From: Bradyrhizobium lupini
GTDB lineage: Bacteria > Pseudomonadota > Alphaproteobacteria > Rhizobiales > Xanthobacteraceae
DNA length: 64,000 bases
Assembly: GCF_040939785.1 (NCBI RefSeq)
Contig: NZ_CP162553.1
Coordinates: 5,661,001-5,725,000 of the forward strand
Reading direction: 5' to 3'
Part shown: one piece after another, positions 53,934-62,013 of the stretch
Layout: the number at the start of each line of letters is the position of its first letter
Numbering within the stretch: position 1 is the first letter of the stretch
The notes under the pieces: generated by a model
Told to the model about the DNA's origin: nothing
Databases searched by the model: none
What the model saw: only the letters and a program-made list of their open reading frames with translations
Translations under genes and position numbers: made by a program

Positions 53934-54856
53934 GAGCGCGCCTCACGCGAGAGGGCCGCTCCGAGAAAGCCGCCGGGGAAGAACAGCACGACGAGCAGCG
54001 CGACAGCTGAGACGATGAAGGTCGCGAGCTCGCCGGTGGGCCTGAGGAATTCGCCGGCGACGATCAGGAAGATCGCGCCGAGTGCCGCGCCAAGCACGGT
54101 GCGCCGGCCGCCGAGCACGGCTGAGACGATCACGTTGACGCCGACCGCGACGTCGACGACGGTGCCGACCGAGGCGGTGCCGAAGTAGAACACCAGCAGC
54201 GCGCCTGATAACCCCGAGAAGAACGCACTGACGATGAAGGCGGCGAGCTTGTGCTTGACGATGTTGAAGCCGAGCGCGCCGGCCTGGACCGGGTCCTGGC
54301 CGCTGGCTTGCAGCACCAGGCCAACAGGCGATTGCGACAGGCCATAGAGAATGGCCGCCGAGATCGTCATGAAGCCGAGCGCGATCCAGTAATTGACGCC
54401 GGCGTTGATGGAGATGACGTCGGGAATGGTCAAGCCGATCTCGCCGCCGGTGAGGTCGGCAAACACCACGATGAAATTCTGCAGCATCAGCACCGCGACC
54501 AGCGTGGTCAGGCCGAAATACGGTCCGCGCACCCGAAGCGCCGGCAGCGCCAGCACGAGGCCGGCGATGACGGAGGCGAGCGCGCCGAGCACGATGCAGA
54601 GATAGACTGACCAGCCGAACTGGGCATTCAGGATGCCGGCGGTGTAGGCGCCGACGCCGATCAGGAAGGTCGGCCCGAAATTGACCTCGCCGGCGAAGCC
54701 GAACAGCAGGTCCCACGCCATTGCAAACACGCCGAAATAGAAGGCGACGGTGAGAAGCCCGAGCACGTAGCCGGAGACGTAGAGCGGCAGCGTCGCCGCG
54801 ATGACGACGAGCGCGAATGAGATGAAGAACAGGCGTGTCGTAAAGAAGCTGGCCAT
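53930..54856 (-). CDS. livM: LivM-type ABC transporter permease
   Basis: This 308-residue membrane protein shows the LivM pattern FAGEVNFGPTFLIGVGAYTAG, LPALRVRGPYFGLTTLVAVL and LFFPGGFLGAAL, with about eight hydrophobic segments. It has an LQASGQDPVQAGALGFN loop as the contact to the ATPases. Its stop overlaps the fused ATPase start, and it begins one base after the livH stop. Confidence 0.92.
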   Translation of the reverse strand: MASFFTTRLFFISFALVVIAATLPLYVSGYVLGLLTVAFYFGVFAMAWDLLFGFAGEVNFGPTFLIGVGAYTAGILNAQFGWSVYLCIVLGALASVIAGLVLALPALRVRGPYFGLTTLVAVLMLQNFIVVFADLTGGEIGLTIPDVISINAGVNYWIALGFMTISAAILYGLSQSPVGLVLQASGQDPVQAGALGFNIVKHKLAAFIVSAFFSGLSGALLVFYFGTASVGTVVDVAVGVNVIVSAVLGGRRTVLGAALGAIFLIVAGEFLRPTGELATFIVSAVALLVVLFFPGGFLGAALSREARS

Positions 54857-54857
54857 C

Positions 54858-55733
54858 TCAGCGCCTCCCCAGAAGGCCCTGGGGCCGGATGTACATCACG
54901 AACACGAGCAGCAGCAGCGCCGGAATGGTGCGGTAGGCCGGCGAGACCAGATAGGCCGTGAGCGTTTCGAGATAGCCGACCACGAAGGCTGCGATCAGCG
55001 AGCCGGAGACGCTGCCGAGGCCGCCGAGCACGACGATCGAGAACGCGCTCGCGGTCAGCGGTCCGACGCTGTAGGAGCTGACGCCGAGAAACATTCCGAG
55101 CAGCACGCCGGCGATGCCGGCGAGGATGCCGTAGATCGCCCACACCACGACGTAGATGTTGGTGAGCTCGAGGCCGAGCAGGGTGACGCCGCGTGGGTTC
55201 ATCGAGGCCGCCAGCACCGCCTTACCGGTGCGGGTGCGGTTCACCAGGAGCCACAACAGAGCGATGACGAAGCAGCACACGATCGCGGTAAAGATCTCGT
55301 TCCTGGGCGTGCGGACGCCGAGAATCTCGACCACGCCCTCGACGATCGGCAGCACGGTCTTGGCGTTGTTGGTGAACAAATAAGCGATCACCTCCTGGAT
55401 CATGATCCCCCATAGCAGCGTGCCGGTGAGGACGAAGATCTCCTTCTCTTCATTCGGGATGCGCCGGGAATCCTGGATCGGCTTCACCACCGCGAAATAG
55501 GTCGCAAAGGATGTAAGGAGGGCGACACCGACGCCGATCAGTGCGCCGGCATAGGTGCCGACATTCAGGATGCTGGCGGCAGCCCAGGCCGCCACCGCTG
55601 CCGCCACCATGATGGCCCCGTGGGAGAGGTTGAGGACGCCGGAGACGCCGAAGATCAGCGTGAAGCCGGTGGCACCGAGAGCATAGAGAGCGCTGATGGC
55701 AAAGCCATCGATCAGAATCTGGAAAGCACGCAT
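54858..55733 (-). CDS. livH: LivH-type ABC transporter permease
   Basis: This 291-residue membrane protein has the LivH start GFAISALYALGATGFTLIFGVSGVLNLSHGA, the EAA-like loop LAASMNPRGVTLLGLELTN and a C-terminal YIRPQGLLGRR. A strong intercistronic hairpin (55805-55829) separates it from the upstream binding-protein gene, so it may be made at a lower level than that protein. Confidence 0.92.
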   Translation of the reverse strand: MRAFQILIDGFAISALYALGATGFTLIFGVSGVLNLSHGAIMVAAAVAAWAAASILNVGTYAGALIGVGVALLTSFATYFAVVKPIQDSRRIPNEEKEIFVLTGTLLWGIMIQEVIAYLFTNNAKTVLPIVEGVVEILGVRTPRNEIFTAIVCCFVIALLWLLVNRTRTGKAVLAASMNPRGVTLLGLELTNIYVVVWAIYGILAGIAGVLLGMFLGVSSYSVGPLTASAFSIVVLGGLGSVSGSLIAAFVVGYLETLTAYLVSPAYRTIPALLLLVFVMYIRPQGLLGRR

Positions 55734-55804
55734 CTAGGGTTGGCAATCCGATTTATGAGAGACGATGTTGCTGGAGCAACGTGCTGCGGGGGCCGCATGT
55801 GGAA

Positions 55805-55829
55805 GCTCCCGGGAGCTGGTCCCGGGAGC
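55805..55829 (-). other. Intercistronic 10-bp perfect hairpin between binding-protein and permease genes
   Basis: GCTCCCGGGA (55805-55814) pairs exactly with TCCCGGGAGC (55820-55829) across a 5-base loop, nine bases after the binding-protein stop and upstream of livH. No T-run follows. Such stems protect the abundant binding-protein message and cut readthrough into permease genes. Confidence 0.55.
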
Positions 55830-55837
55830 GTGTCCTG

Positions 55838-57079
55838 CTAGTTCGAGAGCTTGATGAAGCTCGGGAACTTGACGTCGACCTTGGCGACTTCCTTGGGCCA
55901 GACCGCGCTCTGCTTGCCGTCCTGCCATTGCAGCATCAGCCCGGTGATCAGGCCCTTGCCGTATTTGATCGAGTGCGTGAACGGATCGTCCTTGCCGTAG
56001 AACTGGACACGGCCGATCGTGCCTTCCCAGTCGGTCGTCTCCAGAGCGGCGACCAGCTTGTCGGCGTCGGTCGAGCCCGCGCGCTTCACCGCATTGGCGA
56101 TGTAGTAGACCTCGTCATAGGCGGTGTAGCCGGCATAGGAGGGATAGTTGCCGAACTTCTTCTTGAAGGCTTCGGCGAACGGCACTGATTTCGGCGTCAC
56201 CGCGACGCCTGGGCCGGAGACGCCCTGGTAGAGTACGCCCTCGGCCGCCTGATTGGTGTCCTTGCCGAAGGTCTCGTTGGTGGCCTGCGAGGAGATGCCG
56301 AACATCGGGATCGGCACCTGCTGGTTCTTCCACTGCACCGTCGGCTGCACGCCGACATGGGAGATCCCGGTGATGATCACGTCGGGCTTGGAGCCTTCGA
56401 TCTTGTTGAAGATCGGCGTGAAGTCGGTGGTATCGGGCGAGAAGCGGATGTGGTCGAGCACCTTCAGCCCGATCTTGGGCAGGCATTCCTCGTAGCCGAT
56501 GTCGAGCGGCTTGGTCCAGGCGGCGTCCTCGCTCATGATGACCGCGGTCTTCATGTGCATCTTGTCGACGAGCAGGTCCTTGGCGCCGTCGCAGACGGAA
56601 AGCGCCAGCGCGGCGGAGGTCAGATAGCCGTGGAAGGTGTACTTGTTCTTCTCGTAGTCGGCATGGACGCTCTTGCTGATCTCGTTGGAGGCGGCACCGG
56701 GCGTGACGAACGGCGTCTTCAGCCGCGAGGCCCAGGGCTCCAGTGCCAGCACGACTTCGCTGATGTAGCTGGCGATGACCGCATTGACCTTGTCCTCGTT
56801 CACCGCGCGCTGGAAGGCGCGCACTGAATCTGCCGAGGAGGAATGATTGTCGTAAGAGACGATCTCGATCTTGCGGCCGTCGACGCCGCCATTGGCGTTG
56901 ATCTCGTCGGCGGCGAGCTGTGCCGCCTGGGGGATGGAGGCGCCGGCAATCGCCTGCGCTTCCGCGATCACGCCGATCCTGATCGGGTCGGCCGCAAGCG
57001 CCGCGCCTGAGCTCATCAACACAGCGGCCGCGGCGGTACCGAGTGCTATTCGCAACGCAACAGAGAGCGGTTTCTTCAT
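55838..57079 (-). CDS. Branched-chain-type ABC transporter substrate-binding protein (copy 2 of the pair)
   Basis: This 413-residue periplasmic protein has a signal peptide (ALGTAAAAVLMSSGAALAAD) and the same fold and motifs as the copy at 51166-52407: IRIGVIAEAQAIAGASIPQA, IVSYDNHSSSADSVRAFQRA, AVIMSEDAAWTKPLDIGYE and VQPTVQWKNQQVPIPMFGIS. It is the first gene of the operon. ATG 57079 has AAGGGAGAGAAC in front; the open frame upstream does not look coding. The two copies probably give one transporter two ligand preferences. Confidence 0.93.
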   Translation of the reverse strand: MKKPLSVALRIALGTAAAAVLMSSGAALAADPIRIGVIAEAQAIAGASIPQAAQLAADEINANGGVDGRKIEIVSYDNHSSSADSVRAFQRAVNEDKVNAVIASYISEVVLALEPWASRLKTPFVTPGAASNEISKSVHADYEKNKYTFHGYLTSAALALSVCDGAKDLLVDKMHMKTAVIMSEDAAWTKPLDIGYEECLPKIGLKVLDHIRFSPDTTDFTPIFNKIEGSKPDVIITGISHVGVQPTVQWKNQQVPIPMFGISSQATNETFGKDTNQAAEGVLYQGVSGPGVAVTPKSVPFAEAFKKKFGNYPSYAGYTAYDEVYYIANAVKRAGSTDADKLVAALETTDWEGTIGRVQFYGKDDPFTHSIKYGKGLITGLMLQWQDGKQSAVWPKEVAKVDVKFPSFIKLSN

Positions 57080-57329
57080 CTTGTTCTCTCCCTTAACAGG
57101 CCTCTTATGAGCCATTGTGCCGCGACTATACCGGCGGAGACATTCTCGGCAAGTGAAACCGCGTTCAGGAGTGTGAGGCACGAACTAAAGTCTAGCGCTG
57201 GGCAATAGCGGGCAGGAAAGCTGTCGGACCCGTTTCACGCGCAGGCATGCAGATTTCGTCGGTAGGCATGCGCAGCTATCGCGGGCGCACAGCAACCGGA
57301 ACGCTGAATTGCGATGCCGTCGCGTCGGC

Positions 57330-58432
57330 TCAGCGCGCTTGCAGCAGCGATGGATCGAGCGGCGCGAGCCGGGCCGGATCGAATGGCGAGATGTCGACGT
57401 TGCGCGTCGCACCTTCCGCGATCAATTGCGCCATGGCCTCGCCCGTGGCGGGCGCATTCAGGATGCCCCATACATTGTGCCCGGTCGCAACATACAGACC
57501 TTCACTTTGCGGCACCTTGCCGATCAGCGGCAGGCCGTCCTGTGTCACCGGCCGGAAGCAGGCTTGCCGCGCAATGATCCTCTCGGAGCGGAACAGGGGC
57601 GACAGCCGCTCGGACATGGTTTGCAGGCGCGCGATCGCGTCGTGGTCCGGCGTCACGGCAGCCGGATCCAGCGGAAGCGGCGCGATGTCGGAGAGAGCGG
57701 TGATATGCGTGCTGCCGTCGGCGCGAGGGAAGACCTCGATCGACACGGCACTGCCATTCTCTTCATACTCCAGGAACAGCGCATCGGCCGGCGCATCCGT
57801 GCCGGTGTCGTACACGATGCTCGGGCTGCGCTGGCCGTAGACGGCGGGCAGGCTCATCCATTGCGCCGCGAGCAGCGACCATGGTCCCATCGCGATCGCG
57901 ACGGCGTCCGCCTCGACGATGCCGCCGTCGACCTCGACGCCCGTCGCGGTGGTGCCGTTCGCATCGCGCATGATGCCGGTCACCTGGCCGGGACGAAACT
58001 CGGCGCCTTCCGCGAGCGCCGCGTTCATCACGGCTACGGTGAATTTTTGGGGTGAACGATCGCGGCGGTCTCCATCGTGCCGATGCGCTGGGCGATGATG
58101 ACGCCGTTGCTGAGCCAGCCGAGCGCGGACGGTGCATCCCGGCGCGGGTGGCCATCGGCGGCAACGAAGCCGCTATAAGCGGTCATCGGGCGATAGCCCC
58201 AATCGCCTGCGATCTGTTCCGGCAGCTGCGCATGGATCGCAAAGCTCCGTCGCGCCAGCGCATCGAGCGGCGAGCCCTCGCACCAGTCGCGCGCGAGGAA
58301 GCCGCCCGCCTTGCCTGATGCTGCGGCCGCGACGTCTGCGCGCTCCACGACGATGACGTCGATGCCGCGGCGGCGGAGAAACCAGGCGGTGCAGGCGCCG
58401 ATGACGCCGCCGCCGCAGATCACAACGCGCAT
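57330..58432 (-). pseudogene. DadA-like FAD-dependent amino acid oxidoreductase, one frameshift
   Basis: The first frame (ATG 58432, GGGAG site) has a dinucleotide-binding start MRVVICGGGVIGACTAWFLR, then RADVAAAASGKAGGFLARDW and up to AAIVHPKN. The second frame has TVAVMNAALAEGAEF, ADAVAIAMGPWS, RQACFRPVTQDGLPLIGKVP and YVATGHNVWGILNAPATGEAM, the DAO C-terminal FAD motif. Adding one A to the A-run near 58051-58055 (minus strand, AAAAATTC) joins them as about 367 residues. The enzyme would oxidise D-amino acids, glycine or similar amines. A homopolymer indel is the likely cause. Confidence 0.85.
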
Positions 58433-58442
58433 GAATGCTCCC

Positions 58443-59627
58443 TTACACAATGAAATCCTTCGCATGGAGATCCGCGGTATGGACCCCCGCCAGCGTAATC
58501 GTATCGGTCGCCGTGAGGTGGATCACCGCGTTTCCTGTGCTGTCATCGCTGATCAGGCTTTTCAGCGCCGTCCAGTCTGCGAAGCCGTAATCGCGCAAAT
58601 TGATCAAATCATGCTCTCGCGCCGTGCTGCCGACAGCCTTGTTGCCCTGGTCGAAATCGTTGATCACGTCCAGGCCCGAGCCCTTGTCGAAGACGAATCT
58701 GTCGTCGCTCGGTCCGCCCCAGAGCTGGTCATTTCCGCGACCGCTATTCAGCATGTCCTTGCCGCCCGTGATCGAGCCGGCCGTGAACGGGGCGTAGGTC
58801 TGTGCATCGCCATACAGCAAATCGTCGCGGCTGCTGCCGAGAAGAATATCATCTCCGCCATGCGCGTTGCCTGACATGTTCGAGGCATCTCCGACGAGCG
58901 CGATGGACGTGGAGTCCGGGTTGCCGTTGACAGCCGCGATCAGGATATCGTTGCCGCCGCGGCTATCGTCGCTCATATAGCCGGCGTCTCCGACCAGAGA
59001 CGCGCCTCCCGATCGGGTGGCGGCGCCGACGGTGTAGCTGAGGATGTCGTTGCCGCCGCGCGCATCGCCGCTCATGGAGACGAGGGCGTCGCCGGATATC
59101 GAAGCGCCGCCGTAACTGCCGACCTGGGTCACGCTGAGGATATCATTGCCGCCAAGCGCATGATCGCTCATGGAACTGCCGGAGTCTCCGCTGAACGCGC
59201 CGGACGATCTGTTTCCCATCGATGCAATGACGACGTCATTGCCGCCGCTCGTGTCGGCCGACATGGCGGTTTCGGCATCGCCAAAAACACCGAGGGTCGC
59301 GTAGATCGATGTCGATGCATCGACATGAAGCACATCGTTGCCGCCATGGGCGTCGCCGGACATCGCCTGCGCATCGCCGTCCAGGAACACGTAGTCCCCG
59401 AAGTCTGTGACGGTCGCAGCGAGATGGTCGTTTCCGCCGTGAGAATGTCCTTGCTGGGTCTGGTCGTCGCCAACGAATATCAGGACCGCGTTGCCCCCGT
59501 CGACGGTCGCGATCATCTTGTCGCTGCCGCCGCGGCCGTCGTTCGGCAGGCCCGGGTCTCCGAACTCGGTCACGTATTGCTGGTCCCCAACGCTGACGAT
59601 GATGGTGTCGTTTGGCATACGGCGCAT
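58443..59627 (-). CDS. Repetitive acidic GGND-repeat protein, RTX-like C-terminus
   Basis: This 394-residue acidic protein has no signal peptide. Residues ~55-275 hold seven repeats of 31-33 residues with the consensus GDAxxMSxDAxGGNDIL; the six spacings between GGND units are 31, 33, 31, 32, 33 and 33. The C-terminus shows RTX-like units (SGRGNDQLWGG, SDDRFVFDKGSG) and ends LHAKDFIV, as in calcium-binding proteins exported by type I secretion. The long repeat differs from the classical nine-residue RTX unit. No type I secretion genes are adjacent. Start ATG 59627 follows GGGGAG. Confidence 0.8.
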   Translation of the reverse strand: MRRMPNDTIIVSVGDQQYVTEFGDPGLPNDGRGGSDKMIATVDGGNAVLIFVGDDQTQQGHSHGGNDHLAATVTDFGDYVFLDGDAQAMSGDAHGGNDVLHVDASTSIYATLGVFGDAETAMSADTSGGNDVVIASMGNRSSGAFSGDSGSSMSDHALGGNDILSVTQVGSYGGASISGDALVSMSGDARGGNDILSYTVGAATRSGGASLVGDAGYMSDDSRGGNDILIAAVNGNPDSTSIALVGDASNMSGNAHGGDDILLGSSRDDLLYGDAQTYAPFTAGSITGGKDMLNSGRGNDQLWGGPSDDRFVFDKGSGLDVINDFDQGNKAVGSTAREHDLINLRDYGFADWTALKSLISDDSTGNAVIHLTATDTITLAGVHTADLHAKDFIV

Positions 59628-59823
59628 CGCGCAACTCCCCGTTCAAGTCGGGCGCGAGAACGAAGAGCATCATGCCTTCGCACCGCGCTGCGGCCTTGCC
59701 GCGCGATTCAATCTTCGTTGGATTGATGGCGGAGATTTGCCCGAGGCGTAGCTTGATTGCGATCAGGGAACCGCGGGCGCCGGCGGTGCACGCCGACGCC
59801 CGTGCTTGCGATCTTGCGCGGGC

Positions 59824-61044
59824 TCAGCCCGGTCCGGCGCCTTGCGTGGCCGTGTACACCGCATAGAGCGATTGGCTTGCCGCCATGAACAGGCGATTGC
59901 GCTTGGGGCCGCCGAAGCAGATGTTGCCGCACACTTCGGGCAACCGGATGCGGCCGAGCAGCTTGCCCTCCGGCGACCACGTCGTCACGCCGCTGTAGCC
60001 GACGGCGCGGCCGGCATTGCTGGAGGCCCAGACATTACCGTTGACGTCGCAGCGCACGCCGTCCGGCCCGCACTTCACGCCGTCGATCACACACTCGCTG
60101 AACCGCTTGTGGTTGGTGAGCTTGTTGTCGCTGCCGACGTCGAAAACGAAAATCTCACCCTTGCCGCCGGGGCCGGTGTCGCCGGGGCCTTTGCCGGTTG
60201 ATACGACGTAGAGCTTCTTGAAGTCCGGGGAGAAGCACAGCCCGTTCGGGTCGGGCACCTGCTCCTCCGTGACGACGAGGTCGACACGGCCGCTAGGATC
60301 GATGCGATAGCAATTGGTCGGCAGCTCGCGCTTGCCCGGTGCGAAGCCGGCCGGCTGTCCAATGCGCGGATTGAGCTTGCCGCCGGAATTGCTCGGACCG
60401 CCCGCGGCATCGGGCTCACCTTCGTAGAGCTGGCCGCCGTAGGGCGGATCGGTAAACCAGTAGCTGCCGTCAGGATGGGCGACGACATCGTTCGGCGAGT
60501 TCAGCTTCTTGCCGTTGTAGTTGTCGCAAAGCACGGTCGCGGTGCCGTCATGTTCATAACGCGTCACCCGCCGGGTCAAATGTTCGCAAGAGAGTTGACG
60601 GCCCTGGAAGTCGAACGAGTTGCCGTTGGAGTTGTTGGACGGCGAGCGGAATACGCTGACGCGACCGTCGTCTTCGCTCCAGCGCATCTGCCTGTTGTTG
60701 GGAATGTCGCTCCAGAGCAGATAGCGGCCCTGTGCACTCCACGCCGGGCCTTCAGCCCACAGCAAACCCGTATAGAGACGCTTGATCGCCGTGTTGGGCT
60801 GCGCGAGATCGTTGAAGGACGGATCGACTGTGACGACATCTGGGTCCCAGAAATAGGTGGTCGGCGCGCCGTTGGGACCGAAATCGCGTGGCGGGGTGGT
60901 AATCGTCGTCGGCGGCGCGGCTGGTCCGGTCTGGGCCAGCGCGGAGCCGGCGCCGGCAAAAGTGGCGGCGCCGAGCGCAAACCCCTGAACGAGCGTTCGT
61001 CGTGAAAGCGCAGCATCCTGGTCACGCTGCTTTTGGCGTGTCAT
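59824..61044 (-). CDS. SMP-30/gluconolactonase-like protein with Tat signal
   Basis: This 406-residue exported protein begins with a twin-arginine signal (SRRTLVQGFALGAATFAGAG). A six-bladed beta-propeller of the SMP-30/gluconolactonase/LRE family follows: GLLWAEGPAWSAQGRYLLWS, KLNSPNDVVAHPDGSYWFTD, DPNGLCFSPDFKKLYVVST, CGPDGVRCDVNGNVWASS. The acidic and Asn residues of the metal site (E in WAEGP, N in NSPND, N in DPNGL) are in place. It likely hydrolyses a sugar lactone in the periplasm. ATG 61044 follows GGGAGGACGC. Confidence 0.9.
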   Translation of the reverse strand: MTRQKQRDQDAALSRRTLVQGFALGAATFAGAGSALAQTGPAAPPTTITTPPRDFGPNGAPTTYFWDPDVVTVDPSFNDLAQPNTAIKRLYTGLLWAEGPAWSAQGRYLLWSDIPNNRQMRWSEDDGRVSVFRSPSNNSNGNSFDFQGRQLSCEHLTRRVTRYEHDGTATVLCDNYNGKKLNSPNDVVAHPDGSYWFTDPPYGGQLYEGEPDAAGGPSNSGGKLNPRIGQPAGFAPGKRELPTNCYRIDPSGRVDLVVTEEQVPDPNGLCFSPDFKKLYVVSTGKGPGDTGPGGKGEIFVFDVGSDNKLTNHKRFSECVIDGVKCGPDGVRCDVNGNVWASSNAGRAVGYSGVTTWSPEGKLLGRIRLPEVCGNICFGGPKRNRLFMAASQSLYAVYTATQGAGPG

Positions 61045-61278
61045 CGCGTCCTCCCGGTCATGTTCGGCTAGCCGGTTGATCCGGCCGAGCAGGGCAAGGT
61101 TAGTCCGGTCCGATGACGGTTGCGAGGGGGAGGTACGCATCCTCAGCGAGATCGGGGCGGCAAAGCGCTGCAACGTCGAACATGGAAACGACAAATTCAT
61201 CAGGCGTGACGGGGTTTACCGGAGCTGTCTTCGGGACATTGCCAAGCAGGGGAATGTCAAGCCTTGACCTCCTGCGCG

Positions 61279-61584
61279 ATGCTGGCAGAACGTCATTCGG
61301 GGCGTAAGTCGGAGTTTACTGTGGTCGCTGTCGTCGTACTGGTTTTGCTGCTCGGGATTGCATTTGCGGCCGGCTATTTCACCCGCGACTACGTCTCCCG
61401 AAAAAGACGAGCCGAGGCGCGGCGCTGGCGTGAGTACAGCGAGCCGGATTGGCTCAGTGCCAACGCACCAGCCAACACCAACGATATCGCGATCGCTGGC
61501 ACGGCTACGCCGGTTGCCACCAGCGAGCTCGGTCAGATGCTGAACCGCTGGGAGAGCAGGGCTCGCGCTCGCCGCTCGGCATAG
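61279..61584 (+). CDS. Single-pass membrane protein (101 residues)
   Basis: The protein starts MLAERHSGRKSEFTVVAVVV and has one hydrophobic helix (about residues 14-34), then a strongly basic juxtamembrane stretch (SRKRRAEARRWREYSEP) and a polar cytoplasmic tail ending RARARRSA. Start ATG 61279 is preferred; TTG 61264 would add five residues. No family is recognised. It may be a membrane-tethered adaptor, judging by layout only. Confidence 0.65.
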   Translation: MLAERHSGRKSEFTVVAVVVLVLLLGIAFAAGYFTRDYVSRKRRAEARRWREYSEPDWLSANAPANTNDIAIAGTATPVATSELGQMLNRWESRARARRSA

Positions 61585-61785
61585 CTTGACCGCCTTGCCG
61601 GCGTTCGGTCGGCCAAACAATTGGCACCGGTCACGCATCCGGCGCTGCGATCATGTCAGCCCTTCTGTCCATCTTTTGGCGTTGCGGTTGCTGCCATTTC
61701 TCGTCTAGAAACGACGCATCGAGCCTCCCGGCAACCAACCGTCAACGGTTTTGACCGAGGATTTGAGGGCTCAAAGGGTCCGGTA

Positions 61786-61905
61786 ATGCTGATTCGCGGC
61801 CAAATCGATGGGATTTCGGGGGAGGTGGCTCTTGCCGCCGCCGCGATCCCGGCCGCGCTGCTGCCTACCCTCCTGATTGGCGGGCTTCTTCTTACTTGCC
61901 CCTGA
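61786..61905 (+). CDS. Leucine-rich leader peptide of leuA
   Basis: This is a 39-residue frame beginning MLIRGQIDGISGEVALAAA and ending LLPTLLIGGLLLTCP then TGA. Seven of the last 15 codons are Leu, including a CTT-CTT-CTT run that is rare in this GC-rich genome. The stop lies inside the first arm of the hairpin that follows, and leuA starts 108 bases later. These are the marks of a leader peptide for translation-dependent attenuation of leucine synthesis. Confidence 0.6.
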   Translation: MLIRGQIDGISGEVALAAAAIPAALLPTLLIGGLLLTCP

Positions 61906-61990
61906 GGGCCGGCTGGGCGCCATGCGCCTGGGCGCTCAGGGGTTGGTCGAGATCACCGGACACCTCAAGCGCCGAGAAGACTGACGGCGC
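61899..61990 (+). promoter_or_regulatory. Probable leuA attenuator hairpins
   Basis: CCCCTGAG (61899-61906) pairs exactly with CTCAGGGG (61935-61942). Nested within is GGCGC-CAT-GCGCC (61916-61928). Further on GCGCCG (61969-61974) pairs with CGGCGC (61985-61990), 24 bases before leuA. Alternative pairing between these GC-rich arms can couple ribosome stalling at the leader Leu codons to readthrough into leuA. There is no strong T-run, so the terminating form may depend on Rho or block the ribosome site. Confidence 0.5.
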
Positions 61991-62013
61991 AAAAAGCTCA
62001 AAAGGAAATTCAA

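Noticed and set aside
53227..54018. A 263-codon plus-strand frame opposite the fused ATPase
   Set aside because: Ser/Arg-rich shadow of a clearly real ABC ATPase gene.
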